The notes below the pieces were generated by a model, which saw nothing but the letters and a program-made list of their open reading frames with translations, did not search any database and was not told where the DNA came from. A program made the position numbers and the translations under genes. A stretch of DNA of 64,000 bases from Leptospira neocaledonica (GTDB lineage: Bacteria > Spirochaetota > Leptospiria > Leptospirales > Leptospiraceae), in NCBI RefSeq assembly GCF_002812205.1, contig NZ_NPEA01000003.1, forward strand, positions 372,001 to 436,000. The letters are read 5' to 3'. Below, one piece after another: positions 42,001 through 52,253 of this stretch (positions are counted from its first letter, which is position 1; each line of letters opens with the position of its first letter).

Positions 42001-42664
42001 TTCTGGTTCCGTCTTCCAAACTATCAATCTGCCAGGAATGTTCAAAAAGGCAATGGTTTCCGGAGATAGAATTTTAGTAGAAACTGAAACCTCGGGAAAA
42101 AGAACCTTAACCAGTTACTCGGATACATTCGAAGAAAATAAATCTATTCTTTTGGATTCTAAATCTTGGTCAGCTTCTAAAAAGGGACAACTATTCTTGA
42201 TCCAGTCTTCTTCAAAAGAAGATAAAATTTTATACGCTGATGCAAAGCTAAGCAAAGATATTGATTCTGCTTGGACAGGAATTACAAATCCAAGATTACT
42301 CGGTGCAACTGAAGATGGAACATTCTTCCGTACGGATAAAGAGATCGTTTATGTTTCCGGCAAAGGAAAGGCGACTAAAACTGAAATTTCAGACAAGTCA
42401 GCAAATCTTTTCAGCGTGAGAGGAAATTCTCTCTGGTTTACCGGTAACGATAAAATCTACCGTGTGGATGCGGATTCTTCCGGTCTGAAAGAGATCAAAA
42501 TTTCGGACAAAGAAGTAGAAGGTCTTTTGCCAGGGAAAAAGAAAGATGTGATCGTATTATATAAAGATAATACAGCAGTTAGATATGATGAAAAAGGAGA
42601 AACTGTCTGGACTTACAAACTAGTCCAAGATTCAGACAATGTTTACTCTTTATTGTATCACTAA
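39092..42664 (+). CDS. large TPR-repeat lipoprotein with C-terminal beta-propeller
   Basis: A 1190-residue lipoprotein, lipobox FAIHC at residues 17-21. From about residue 40 to 900 it is a long array of tetratricopeptide repeats (well over a dozen, such as AVQFFTSATQLDPKNPSPFV and AKAMVSFSKARELDPNYKEP). From about residue 915 the sequence changes to PQQ/quinoprotein-like beta-propeller blades (NDLLLVNYGTSIEALDKNRA). The ATG at 39092 is chosen over the GTG three bases earlier; AAGGGA lies 8 bases upstream. It overlaps the PEGA gene and ends next to trmB, with a terminator inside trmB. Confidence 0.85.
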   Translation: MNRILSRFIILSVVSVFAIHCVSKDFRKSNSQDAILEKDIIAAQKLKQASKLINEGNSAFQKGKFELSLSKGREAVKAYPTAEGYYLIGSSEYRLGKTEDSLNSLKKGTELDPENEQILLTLGILYTSQGANKDALEVYSKLEKLPKVDGSAYTFKKAVLLKTIGKYDEAYSALKSIPEDKFKFKAQLYMQLGDTAVQVKDYEAAEVYFEKARTADPDLASAKQSASATKVAGLLEKGNAALKVKNYREAVQFFTSATQLDPKNPSPFVFLGNAKILSNDTDGAVKAFETSLKLKADYLEAYSGLASAYSKSGNNPKAISVLEKAIPFFPKNATIYNQIGLNQKSLGENAKAMVSFSKARELDPNYKEPVLNLVYLLASEHRYKTAKNELDSLKSDDETKKVAAFLESSELIHEGDLRLRKGDTKSAKTYFDRAKAKDQDDPGVYTAYGRLYQISGDPKLSEQNYLKALSLQKGNLPALQGLIRLYSAQKNQSKVAQYTKELEAITGNDPLSGIVLARTYEDKKEFDKAENTYKNLMKKYPDNESIQFRLAFLYYKIALEENEKANYDSASSWLAKAEKLTKDLPEIAEAKQTIDQNRKFSEVIPTIQKANRLFDNKSYEKAIPLYQSAYDKTKKLTLYIKVAECYLAMGMEEKGISLLENSPDASKNLAAQEAIYAFLLRKGEVDNAEKGFQKILEKKQDSYYSHYQLGIIGLQKKNFDVAIESFNRSWLLNPEFTASRIGKGIAYYNQNKSKEAKEEFESAMKADSENELAPYNIGIVLFNDNLLEQSVEIFKEIIKKNPDFPDAHFQLSYIYFKKGDLEAADAEIVKALELERDEKFLHARIRILSELKTKNPANAEYKKLAIELGRELAEKFPNSPYSSQAERLVLSDSDTPVILQPFPNRGSLIGVPVIINDLLLVNYGTSIEALDKNRAIRLWRITSTKPFRNVLADRRVYAFTDRSLEVRDQNSGSVFQTINLPGMFKKAMVSGDRILVETETSGKRTLTSYSDTFEENKSILLDSKSWSASKKGQLFLIQSSSKEDKILYADAKLSKDIDSAWTGITNPRLLGATEDGTFFRTDKEIVYVSGKGKATKTEISDKSANLFSVRGNSLWFTGNDKIYRVDADSSGLKEIKISDKEVEGLLPGKKKDVIVLYKDNTAVRYDEKGETVWTYKLVQDSDNVYSLLYH

Positions 42665-42671
42665 GAACCGT

Positions 42672-43319
42672 TTAGACCTTGGTCAGATCTAAATAATAAA
42701 TACGGGAGCCAGCCTCCCGTTTTTCTTGCTCAAAATGGGAGATTGGAAAATTTTCCCTTTGTAAAGAAAACTCTGAGTGGATCGGTTTATATCTAAGATC
42801 ATCTCTAAAAAGGCGAATTCCTTTACGAGCATAAGGGCCGTAATCTGTAGCAAAATGGAATTTGCCACCATTCTTCAAAAGAATATGAATCGTATCTAAG
42901 AATCGGGGATTTAAGGTCCTATGTTTATGATGCCTGCGCTTAGGCCAAGGATCAGGAAAGTTTAGAAGAATTTCGTCGAAGATACCTGGTTCGAAAATTT
43001 CTTCTAAAAACCAATTAAAGTTCACTGAAAGAAGTTTAACGTTCTTAAGATCGTATTGCTTCAAATCACGGATTGTCTTGCGTAAACGATCCGCCTTCTT
43101 CTCCATGAGAACAAAGCCGGTGTTTGGATTATCTTTTGCCAAGGATACGGCAACCTCTCCCCAACCGGAACCAAGCTCTAGATAATATGTCCCGAATTCT
43201 CCAGAAAACAAATCGTTTTTTTTTAATTTACTTCCGGGGTTTAGTTTTAAGAAATAATCAGAGGTAAAGGGGATTCGAGTGGCGATCTTCCATTGTTTTT
43301 CACGAAAATTCGATGTCAT
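42672..43319 (-). CDS. trmB: tRNA (guanine-N7)-methyltransferase TrmB
   Basis: A 215-residue SAM methyltransferase that makes m7G46 in tRNA. The SAM site is LELGSGWGEVAVSLA and the hallmark motif is NFPDPWPKRRHHKHR. The C-terminal segment (about 195-215) is encoded over an embedded terminator for the opposite strand. It converges with the TPR lipoprotein gene (7-base gap). Confidence 0.93.
   Translation of the reverse strand: MTSNFREKQWKIATRIPFTSDYFLKLNPGSKLKKNDLFSGEFGTYYLELGSGWGEVAVSLAKDNPNTGFVLMEKKADRLRKTIRDLKQYDLKNVKLLSVNFNWFLEEIFEPGIFDEILLNFPDPWPKRRHHKHRTLNPRFLDTIHILLKNGGKFHFATDYGPYARKGIRLFRDDLRYKPIHSEFSLQRENFPISHFEQEKREAGSRIYYLDLTKV
42703..42724 (+). terminator. terminator of the PEGA/TPR operon, inside the trmB coding sequence
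   Basis: Stem CGGGAG (42703-42708) pairs with CTCCCG (42714-42719), loop CCAGC, and TTTTT follows at 42720-42724. It acts for the plus-strand TPR gene but lies within the last codons of trmB on the minus strand. Confidence 0.75.
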
Positions 43320-43368
43320 CGCCGAATGCCTGCAAATACCAAATCTCTTAGTTGTCTAATTTAATACA

Positions 43369-44307
43369 GTGAAAATAAAATTATACGGAGTGAGAGGATC
43401 TCTTCCTACTCCGCTTTCCGGTTCAGAATATAGAGAAAAATTGGAAAAGATCCTAGAGTCAGCTCATAGGGAGTTCAAACTAAAGAACGGAACCTTCTCC
43501 GTTCCAACATTCTTACAATCTTTAGGGACGGAACTGTTACACCCTGTGGGAGGAAACACCACTTGCGTTTATGTTGAATCGTCAACCGGTCAGAAACTAA
43601 TTATAGATTGCGGCTCCGGAATGAGAGAACTTGGAAATGATCTCTTGAAGGAAGGCATTGCTCAGGGCGGCAACGTCAAAATTTTAGTGACGCATACTCA
43701 CTGGGATCATATTCAAGGTTGGCCTTTCTTTAAACCTGGATACATACCGAGTGTCCAAGTCGATTTTTACTCCACGATCTCTAACCTAAAGGAAAGGTTC
43801 GATCGACAACAGAATCCAGAAAATTTCCCGATCACTTTAGATGAGATGATGTCCAAGAAGACATTCAACCTTCTCGAAAGACAAAAGACAGTTCAACTCG
43901 GTGATTTTAAAGTAACTCCTTTTCTCTTAAAACATCCGGGAAACTGTACCGGTTATCATATAGAAGAAAATGGAAAAAGTTTCCTATTCTGCACCGATGT
44001 GGAAGTGAGAGAAGAGGATCTTTCCGAATTTGAACATTTACGCGCTAAAATCGGAAGTCCTGACATGTTGATCATAGATGCACAATACAGCTCAGAAGAA
44101 GCGGAACGTAAGATTGGTTGGGGTCATACATCCGGAAGATTAGCTGTGCGCTGTGGAGAAGTTCTGGGTGTAAATAAACTGGTTCTAACTCATCATGAAC
44201 CTGATCATCCGGACGAAGAAATCATACGAATGTTCAATCAAGAAAAACAATCCACTGCTCTTTCTGAGATAGTATTAGCAAGAGAAGCTGATATATTTCA
44301 ACTTTAA
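43369..44307 (+). CDS. MBL-fold metallo-hydrolase
   Basis: A 312-residue protein with a GTG start. The di-metal motif is [10 protein letters not shown] (HxHxDH), with further ligands in [17 protein letters not shown] and LTHHEPDH. The opening [14 protein letters not shown] and the insert before the metal motif fit the cyclic-nucleotide phosphodiesterase/RNase Z-like branch. The actual substrate (cyclic nucleotide, RNA or other) is not determined. It is divergent from trmB; the gap of 49 bases holds both promoters. Confidence 0.82.
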   Translation: MKIKLYGVRGSLPTPLSGSEYREKLEKILESAHREFKLKNGTFSVPTFLQSLGTELLHPVGGNTTCVYVESSTGQKLIIDCGSGMRELGNDLLKEGIAQGGNVKILVTHTHWDHIQGWPFFKPGYIPSVQVDFYSTISNLKERFDRQQNPENFPITLDEMMSKKTFNLLERQKTVQLGDFKVTPFLLKHPGNCTGYHIEENGKSFLFCTDVEVREEDLSEFEHLRAKIGSPDMLIIDAQYSSEEAERKIGWGHTSGRLAVRCGEVLGVNKLVLTHHEPDHPDEEIIRMFNQEKQSTALSEIVLAREADIFQL

Positions 44308-44321
44308 TATAAAGTTAGTAT

Positions 44322-44347
44322 AAGAATAGATGTTTAGATCTATTCTT
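44322..44347 (+). terminator. hairpin after the MBL gene
   Basis: A perfect 10-bp stem, AAGAATAGAT with ATCTATTCTT around loop GTTTAG. It is A+T-rich and not followed by a strong T-run, so it could be a weak terminator or an operator. Confidence 0.45.
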
Positions 44348-44448
44348 AATTGATTGTTTCACTTCTATATTCATTTTTTTAAAAGATTCTTACCTTCAAA
44401 AGAAATCTTCTTTTAAATTTTTTCTTAGTACTGTAAGCTCTTCCGGCT

Positions 44449-44808
44449 ATGCAAGAACTAGAGATCGGGATGAATCCTACCCAAAAGGTAACACCTGATT
44501 TGCCGGCGGATCAAAGATTTTATACAAGATTCCGTAAAGACAGTAAGGTAAAACTTTTAGAGGGAGGAAATTGGAGCGAAGGTACTCTGGTTGATATATC
44601 GATGATAGGAGCATCCATTCTTTCGAATGAGAATTGGAGTCCCGGAAATAAGATCACGATTATGTCACCTATGTTTACCTGCGAGATACCAGGAGAGGTT
44701 ATTCGTAGAACTGTTAGCAATATGGGGCAAAGATACGCGATCGTATTTCATGATCTTTGCGACTCAAGCATACTTGAGATACTTAATAAGATAGCGCATT
44801 GCAGATAA
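44449..44808 (+). CDS. PilZ-domain protein (c-di-GMP receptor candidate)
   Basis: A 119-residue single PilZ domain. The c-di-GMP signatures are seen as RFYTRFRKD (RxxxR) near residue 25 and DISMIGA (D/NxSxxG) at about residue 50. No other domain is attached. PilZ proteins bind c-di-GMP and act on motility, envelope or gene expression. The next gene, an HExxH protein, starts about 75 bases later on the same strand. Confidence 0.82.
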   Translation: MQELEIGMNPTQKVTPDLPADQRFYTRFRKDSKVKLLEGGNWSEGTLVDISMIGASILSNENWSPGNKITIMSPMFTCEIPGEVIRRTVSNMGQRYAIVFHDLCDSSILEILNKIAHCR

Positions 44809-44885
44809 CGTTTTTCTGTTAAGTATTGGGAATTTTTTTCCAAAACTCTAAACTCAAGGCTTGCCAGGCCGACATTTATAATAGG

Positions 44886-45590
44886 ATGAACCTGGGAGTT
44901 ATACAATCTTCTTCCATGATGGAAAGACCGAAAGATACTTCGGTTAAGTACATTGGTCACGGGCAACTGGAAAGTTCGCCTCAGGCTAGTTCTGTACTCC
45001 ATGTTATCTCCCATGAACTAGGGCACGTTGCTGAGTTTCGCAACGAAGCCATCAGAGATAATGCGGAGCTTCGATCCATAGACGTATCCATCGAATACGA
45101 ACTTAGGGACGGAAAATTAGTGGCTGTAGCCGGAGAAACCAAGGCTACCACTGTTAAAAAGGGCGAAAAAGAAAAACCTGATCTTTTAACTTTGAATGAA
45201 GAAGCGGGTGGGAATTCGAACAAATCGACCGATTCCGCTAAGAAAAAAGAAGCTGCTTCTCATTCAGAGCTCATCTCTGATAAAGAATGGGAACTTATGT
45301 CCGAATTGAGAGATATAGATCTGGAATTGAACCGATTGGATAAGAATCAGGTATCTTCACACGAGGATCCTGAAAGAAAATCGGAAGATGAAGCTCGCCG
45401 TCATATGGAATTGATCGAAAGAAAACGTAAGTTGGAAATGGCTTTAAGCCAGGAAAAACTGAAAGCTCTTTTGGAAGAGACTTTAAAAACGATCCAAGAA
45501 TTAAATCAGAAACAGATCCAATTTGCCGGAAAAGTATATTACGGAGATGCGATCAACTCCGCCGGCAATCTTTTAGAAACTCACGCTTAA
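44886..45590 (+). CDS. SprA-related putative metalloprotease with C-terminal coiled coil
   Basis: A 234-residue protein with no signal peptide, starting at ATG 44886 (an upstream TTG at 44826 is open but lacks a ribosome site). Residues 40-58 contain ISHELGHVAEF, an HExxH zinc motif, followed by IEYELRDGKLVAVAGETKAT, whose GEV-like turn matches the SprA-related family. The second half is a charged helix (LERKRKLEMALSQEKLKALL) ending QIQFAGKVYY. Substrate and location are unknown; it may act on a cytoplasmic target. Confidence 0.6.
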   Translation: MNLGVIQSSSMMERPKDTSVKYIGHGQLESSPQASSVLHVISHELGHVAEFRNEAIRDNAELRSIDVSIEYELRDGKLVAVAGETKATTVKKGEKEKPDLLTLNEEAGGNSNKSTDSAKKKEAASHSELISDKEWELMSELRDIDLELNRLDKNQVSSHEDPERKSEDEARRHMELIERKRKLEMALSQEKLKALLEETLKTIQELNQKQIQFAGKVYYGDAINSAGNLLETHA

Positions 45591-45593
45591 TCT

Positions 45594-46268
45594 TTAGCCT
45601 TGTTCGTTGATCTCTTGTGGGATCGCATCCTCTTCCATCGGAGGAATGATTAAGGATTTCATCATATTCTCTATGATCTTTCTGAGTTCTGGTAGACCTT
45701 TTCCATACTTAGGTGAAACAAAAACGATTTCCAACATAGGATATAATCCTTGGATGTTTTTCATTTTTTTCCTAAGTTTAGAAAGTTCCGACTGATTAAG
45801 TTTATCTATTTTAGTACGAATTAAAACAGGTTTAGTTCCTTTTTCGAAACAGGTACCAATCAATTCTAATTCTTCGTCAGGTAATTCTCTTTGAGCGTCG
45901 GATAGTAAGAATAGACATTTTAGATCTTTAGCAGAGTTAAGATAATTCATTAAAAGATCCATCATCTGCTCATGATCTTTGTGAGAATTTGCGGAATAAC
46001 CGAAACCAGGCGTATCCACTAAGAACAAAGATTTAGAAACTAAGAAAAAATTCAGTAATTTGGTCTTTCCCGGAGTGGCAGAAACTTTTGCTAAGGATTT
46101 TCTTTCTACAATTGCGTTTAACAATCTGGACTTTCCGGAGTTGGAGCGACCGGCGAATGCGATATGAGGAATACCTTTGGAAGGAACTTTAGAAGCGTCC
46201 GCATAAGAAGATAGAAATCTAACTTCTCTAAAGAATGGGTCCGGCTTTAATTCTTGGAGTTCTTCCAT
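45594..46268 (-). CDS. engB: ribosome biogenesis GTPase EngB (YsxC/YihA)
   Basis: A 224-residue GTPase needed for 50S maturation. G1 is [15 protein letters not shown]3 is DTPGFGYS and G4 is TKIDKL. N-terminal [10 protein letters not shown] is characteristic. It lies 15 bases downstream of tilS on the same strand. The C-terminal acidic tail is short. Confidence 0.92.
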   Translation of the reverse strand: MEELQELKPDPFFREVRFLSSYADASKVPSKGIPHIAFAGRSNSGKSRLLNAIVERKSLAKVSATPGKTKLLNFFLVSKSLFLVDTPGFGYSANSHKDHEQMMDLLMNYLNSAKDLKCLFLLSDAQRELPDEELELIGTCFEKGTKPVLIRTKIDKLNQSELSKLRKKMKNIQGLYPMLEIVFVSPKYGKGLPELRKIIENMMKSLIIPPMEEDAIPQEINEQG

Positions 46269-46283
46269 AAACCTCTGGACTCT

Positions 46284-47537
46284 CTAATCTTGTTGGAAAT
46301 CATCCGATCGAATATCATCGAAACGGGCATCCCACAAACGAAGACAAACCAATACAGTTTTCCCTTTTCGTTTTAGAATGGGTAGCATTTTTCTGACCGG
46401 AACCGGAATCTCTTTCTCTCTAAGGATTTCGGAAACGTCTCGATGGATTCCTCCAAGCAGGATTTTTTCTCCTTCTCCGTCGTTAGAAGGTTCGCAATTT
46501 TTCGGTATCTTTTTGGTCTTACCATTCCATTTCAAAAAGAAAGAGTCAGAGTTATAACTGAACGGTTTCAAATAAGAAGCGGTTTTGGGTAAGATGTACA
46601 GATCTGACGAAACACTTTTCCAAAACCAAACTTCTTTGTTTTCGAGAGAAAAAGAAACTTTTCTGTCCAGGTTATGAAGAAGGTCCGCAAGAAACTGAGA
46701 ATTCAGCGGATGAAGGCCCAAACTTTTTAAATGTAAGTCTAAAATTTGTTTACAAATAGAAGCAGGCTCTTCTTCCAAAATTCTTCTTGATACTGTTCTA
46801 ATCTCGTCTTCGTTTACCTTGCGGTTTGATGTTCCGCTTCTAGGTGTATCTGAATCGTGAAAATTATGAAAAATTTTATCCGGATCAGCGCCTTCTTTTA
46901 AAAGTACAGGAAGTAATTCTGCTCGGATTCGGTTTCTAAGGTAACGTGAAGAAGAATTGGATTCATCTTCGAATACCGGCCAATCGGCGTTTGCCAATGC
47001 TGTTTTACGATCCTGTTCTCCGAATAATAATAATGGTCTGAATCTATTATTTTCTAAAACTCCTAAGGTACGTAGAGAATTCCAACCACCACCTCTGATG
47101 AGCTGTAGAAGTACTGTTTCTAGATAATCTTCGGCATGATGGCCGGTAACAATATAACCGCCTATCTTTTCGTAAATTTTTTCTAGATCTCTAAATCGAA
47201 GAACTCTTCCGGCTTCTTCTAAACTTAGTTTAGTCTTAGCAGCAAACTTTGGAACGTTTTTTTTTTTAAAGGTAAAATTGGGAGCTAAGGAGAGGATATA
47301 CTTTAAGATTTCGGATTCTTGTTCCATATTATCTCGGATAGAATGATCCAAATGATAAATAGTTGGAAAATGGGAAATTAGATTTTTATTATGGAGCCAA
47401 AGATAAAATTGAAGAAGCAGGGAAGAATCTTTTCCACCTGAAAAGGCAATCACTGCAGGTTTATTTTTCATAAACTCATGGTAATTTTTTAGTCGAGACC
47501 AGGCGGATTGAAAAATGGATTCTAAGGTTTCGTTCAT
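46284..47537 (-). CDS. tilS: tRNA(Ile)-lysidine synthetase
   Basis: A 417-residue N-type ATP pyrophosphatase that converts C34 of tRNA-Ile2 to lysidine. The P-loop is AFSGGKDSSLLL, with later HHAEDYLETVLLQLIRGGGW and the domain-typical RNRIRAELLPVLL. The C-terminal TilS domain (about 330-417) is present. It follows the phosphatase gene by 2 bases on the same strand. Confidence 0.92.
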   Translation of the reverse strand: MNETLESIFQSAWSRLKNYHEFMKNKPAVIAFSGGKDSSLLLQFYLWLHNKNLISHFPTIYHLDHSIRDNMEQESEILKYILSLAPNFTFKKKNVPKFAAKTKLSLEEAGRVLRFRDLEKIYEKIGGYIVTGHHAEDYLETVLLQLIRGGGWNSLRTLGVLENNRFRPLLLFGEQDRKTALANADWPVFEDESNSSSRYLRNRIRAELLPVLLKEGADPDKIFHNFHDSDTPRSGTSNRKVNEDEIRTVSRRILEEEPASICKQILDLHLKSLGLHPLNSQFLADLLHNLDRKVSFSLENKEVWFWKSVSSDLYILPKTASYLKPFSYNSDSFFLKWNGKTKKIPKNCEPSNDGEGEKILLGGIHRDVSEILREKEIPVPVRKMLPILKRKGKTVLVCLRLWDARFDDIRSDDFQQD

Positions 47538-47539
47538 TT

Positions 47540-49468
47540 TTATTTTAAACGTTTTACGCCTATTAAAGTAATATCATCTGTCTGTTCCCTTTCCCCGGTA
47601 AAGTTTTTTATCTTTTTTAACACAGTTTCCAGCAGCTGAGGAAGTGTTTCTTTTCTGGCTTCAAAAACGCATTCGTGTAGGCGATCCATTTCGAAAAATT
47701 CTTCGGAAGGGTTCATAGCTTCCCATACCCCATCAGTAAGCATTAGAAAAAAATCTCCTGGCTCTAGGTAAAGTTCTCCACTATTTTCAAAATGGTCTAT
47801 GTCAGGATCTATTCCTAAAACAACTCCTCCTGTCGGGATTTCTTCCAAACGATTTTCCTTTTTACGATAAACTAGAATATCTCCTTGCCCCCCACCGCTG
47901 AAAACAAAACGATTTTCGTTTTGGTTCCAATGAATAATGGTCAAAGACATGAAACGAGGAGAAACAATATCCTTAAAATAATTTTGATATAAATACGTAT
48001 TTACTGTAACTAAAATTTCCCAAGGTGTCGGATTCTTTCTAACAAGTGAATGGATCACTGTTCTAACCGTTGCCATCACGATTCCGGCCGGAACACCTTT
48101 GCCGCTCACGTCTCCGATACAAACATACGTTTCTTTATTGGTAGGATGTGTTATGAAATCGTAATAGTCTCCGCCAACTCCGATCGCAGGTACCATGATC
48201 CCGCTGAATTCGTAGTTCGGATGATCTGGCATTTTTCTAGGCAGAAGAGATCTTTGTAAGTCTCTTGCGATCTCTATCTCTTTATCCAATCTTTCTTTTT
48301 CCGCTCTTTGGTGGAATAAATGAAAGTTTTGGATGGAGATCCCTGCTTGGACTGCGAATGCATTCAAGACATCAATTTCTTCCGGGCTCCAATGAAGTTC
48401 TTCTTCTTTAGCGAGAAGTATCCAAATTTCCGAATTATCGGAACGTAATACAGGTAAGATTGCCAGGTGTTTTTTCTTTCCGTTACTGCCTAAGGTTTTC
48501 CATTCCTTGAGATCTGACGAATCTAGCAATATAGCGGATTCTGTCAGTTTTTTCAGAACGTTCCATTCTCCCTTTAATTGGACATTCAATTTGATTTCCG
48601 GTGCTCTCGGAACTCCTGTAAGTATATGTCCTTCGGTAGAGATCGTTTTTCCTTCTGAATCTATTTTTCTTTCTATCAAAACGAAAAGATTACTTTCGGA
48701 AAATTCGGTTAAGGAAAGTAGAATGACCCGGAAAATTTCGGTTCTATATTTAAATCCTAAACTGCTGAGTTTTAAAGCTGCAGAGTGCAGATTTCTGAAA
48801 TTCCTGGATTGGGTTTGAGAAACCTCGAAAAGAATTCTGTTCTTTAATGTAGTAGCAAACTGACTAGCGATCAATTCCAGGAAATAGCGATCCTTCTCCG
48901 CTTGTACTGGATCGTCTTTTTCGTAATCTACATTAATTAATCCTAATACTTCTTTTTTAAGATGGATTGGGACCGACAATTCGGATTCTACCTTATTTAC
49001 TCTTCCATATTGTCTGATCTGTTTATGAGGTTGTTCATCAAATCTATAATAAACAGATTTACAGGTCTCGATCGCCTGCCCTAAAGGACCGTTCTGTTCT
49101 CCCTTTTTGATCTCCATCCTAAAGGCTAATTTTTCTAGAGCGGGGCCTTTTTTATTTTTGCAGGATTTTACTAGGATACGATCCAATCTAGGCTCATATA
49201 CCATAACTGAGATCCCAGGAAGATTCAATTTTCTGAATGCTAGGTTAGTGAAATTTTCGAGAAGGTCGTCTAGATTAGGACTCGTATTAAAAAGAGAAAG
49301 AAATTCTAAGAGGATCTCGTTAGATAATGCGTGTACTTCAGGAGGTTTGATCCTGTTTCGTTTTCTTTTTTCTAAGATCCATTCTCTTCCACAGGAATTA
49401 CAAAGAAATTTTCCATCTTTGAATTCTCCGTCCGGAAGATAATATTCTCCGCAAAATACGCAGGACAT
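47540..49468 (-). CDS. GAF-domain PP2C/SpoIIE serine phosphatase with N-terminal zinc ribbon
   Basis: A 642-residue signalling protein. Residues 3-30 carry a zinc ribbon (CVFCGEYYL and CNSCGREW). Two GAF-like domains cover about 60-390, the first ending near NVDYEKDDP. The C-terminal phosphatase has all the metal Asp residues: GGDYYDF, IGDVSGKG, LMLTDGVWE and QTDDITLI. RsbU-like phosphatases of this type act on STAS antagonists in a partner switch. The gene is head-to-head with the GAF sigma-54 activator gene (gap of about 280 bases). Confidence 0.87.
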   Translation of the reverse strand: MSCVFCGEYYLPDGEFKDGKFLCNSCGREWILEKRKRNRIKPPEVHALSNEILLEFLSLFNTSPNLDDLLENFTNLAFRKLNLPGISVMVYEPRLDRILVKSCKNKKGPALEKLAFRMEIKKGEQNGPLGQAIETCKSVYYRFDEQPHKQIRQYGRVNKVESELSVPIHLKKEVLGLINVDYEKDDPVQAEKDRYFLELIASQFATTLKNRILFEVSQTQSRNFRNLHSAALKLSSLGFKYRTEIFRVILLSLTEFSESNLFVLIERKIDSEGKTISTEGHILTGVPRAPEIKLNVQLKGEWNVLKKLTESAILLDSSDLKEWKTLGSNGKKKHLAILPVLRSDNSEIWILLAKEEELHWSPEEIDVLNAFAVQAGISIQNFHLFHQRAEKERLDKEIEIARDLQRSLLPRKMPDHPNYEFSGIMVPAIGVGGDYYDFITHPTNKETYVCIGDVSGKGVPAGIVMATVRTVIHSLVRKNPTPWEILVTVNTYLYQNYFKDIVSPRFMSLTIIHWNQNENRFVFSGGGQGDILVYRKKENRLEEIPTGGVVLGIDPDIDHFENSGELYLEPGDFFLMLTDGVWEAMNPSEEFFEMDRLHECVFEARKETLPQLLETVLKKIKNFTGEREQTDDITLIGVKRLK

Positions 49469-49751
49469 CGGGATAAAGATGATACGGGAAGAAGAGAGGG
49501 TGGAAAGATGTTTTTATTCTTCTTTTTCAGAAAATCTTCGAATAACACGAATTTGTTCTAAATTTCGAGATTAATCTTCTTCTAAAATGTAAAGTAAACC
49601 GCTCATTTATGATATTATGTCATTTGAATCGATCAATCTAAACTGATTCTGATACAAATATTGCGTTCTTTCCTGGAAACGAAGCGACTTGCTTGGATTT
49701 TAAGTTTTTTCCTTGACCGCAAAATCATCAATCAGCACCTTTTTTGAGCAG

Positions 49752-51850
<2,099 letters not shown>

Positions 51851-51854
<4 letters not shown>

Positions 51855-52249
51855 GAAGGAAGTTTATCCTTCCAGTTCTGATCGAATTCCTTATAATTGC
51901 AGGTTAATTCTTCGTCCTTTAGGATCTTGCGGACAGCTCTGTCCCTTCCTAAAGGATTACTTGCTCCCCGGACCCCGCTTTTATCTTCTAAGGTGTTTGC
52001 TTGGTCGCTATGATTCATGAAGCGGGAATTATCCACGCAGAAGTACCATTGTCCTTCGAACAAATAAGAATATGTATAGATCAGATTTTGGAGCCTTTCA
52101 GGAAGAGATTGTACTTCTTTCTCTGTTAGGGTCCAAACGGTTTTAGGGTGAAACTCCCACACGAGTTCACCTTCTTCTATATCTCTACCTGCAAAAACTC
52201 CGAGTCCTCCGATTGGAGACTCAGCAACGTAAGTCGGCACTTTCAGCAT
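51851..52249 (-). CDS. SET-domain protein (putative protein lysine methyltransferase)
   Basis: A 132-residue protein from ATG 52249; the open frame extends a little upstream inside the ABC gene. It shows the SET core: [20 protein letters not shown] at the N-terminus, FMNHSDQAN (SAM and catalytic NHS motif) in the middle, and [10 protein letters not shown] near the end. SET domains methylate protein lysines and are common in eukaryotes but sporadic in bacteria. It starts 4 bases after the ABC-transporter stop, on the same strand. Confidence 0.78.
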
Positions 52250-52253
52250 ATTT

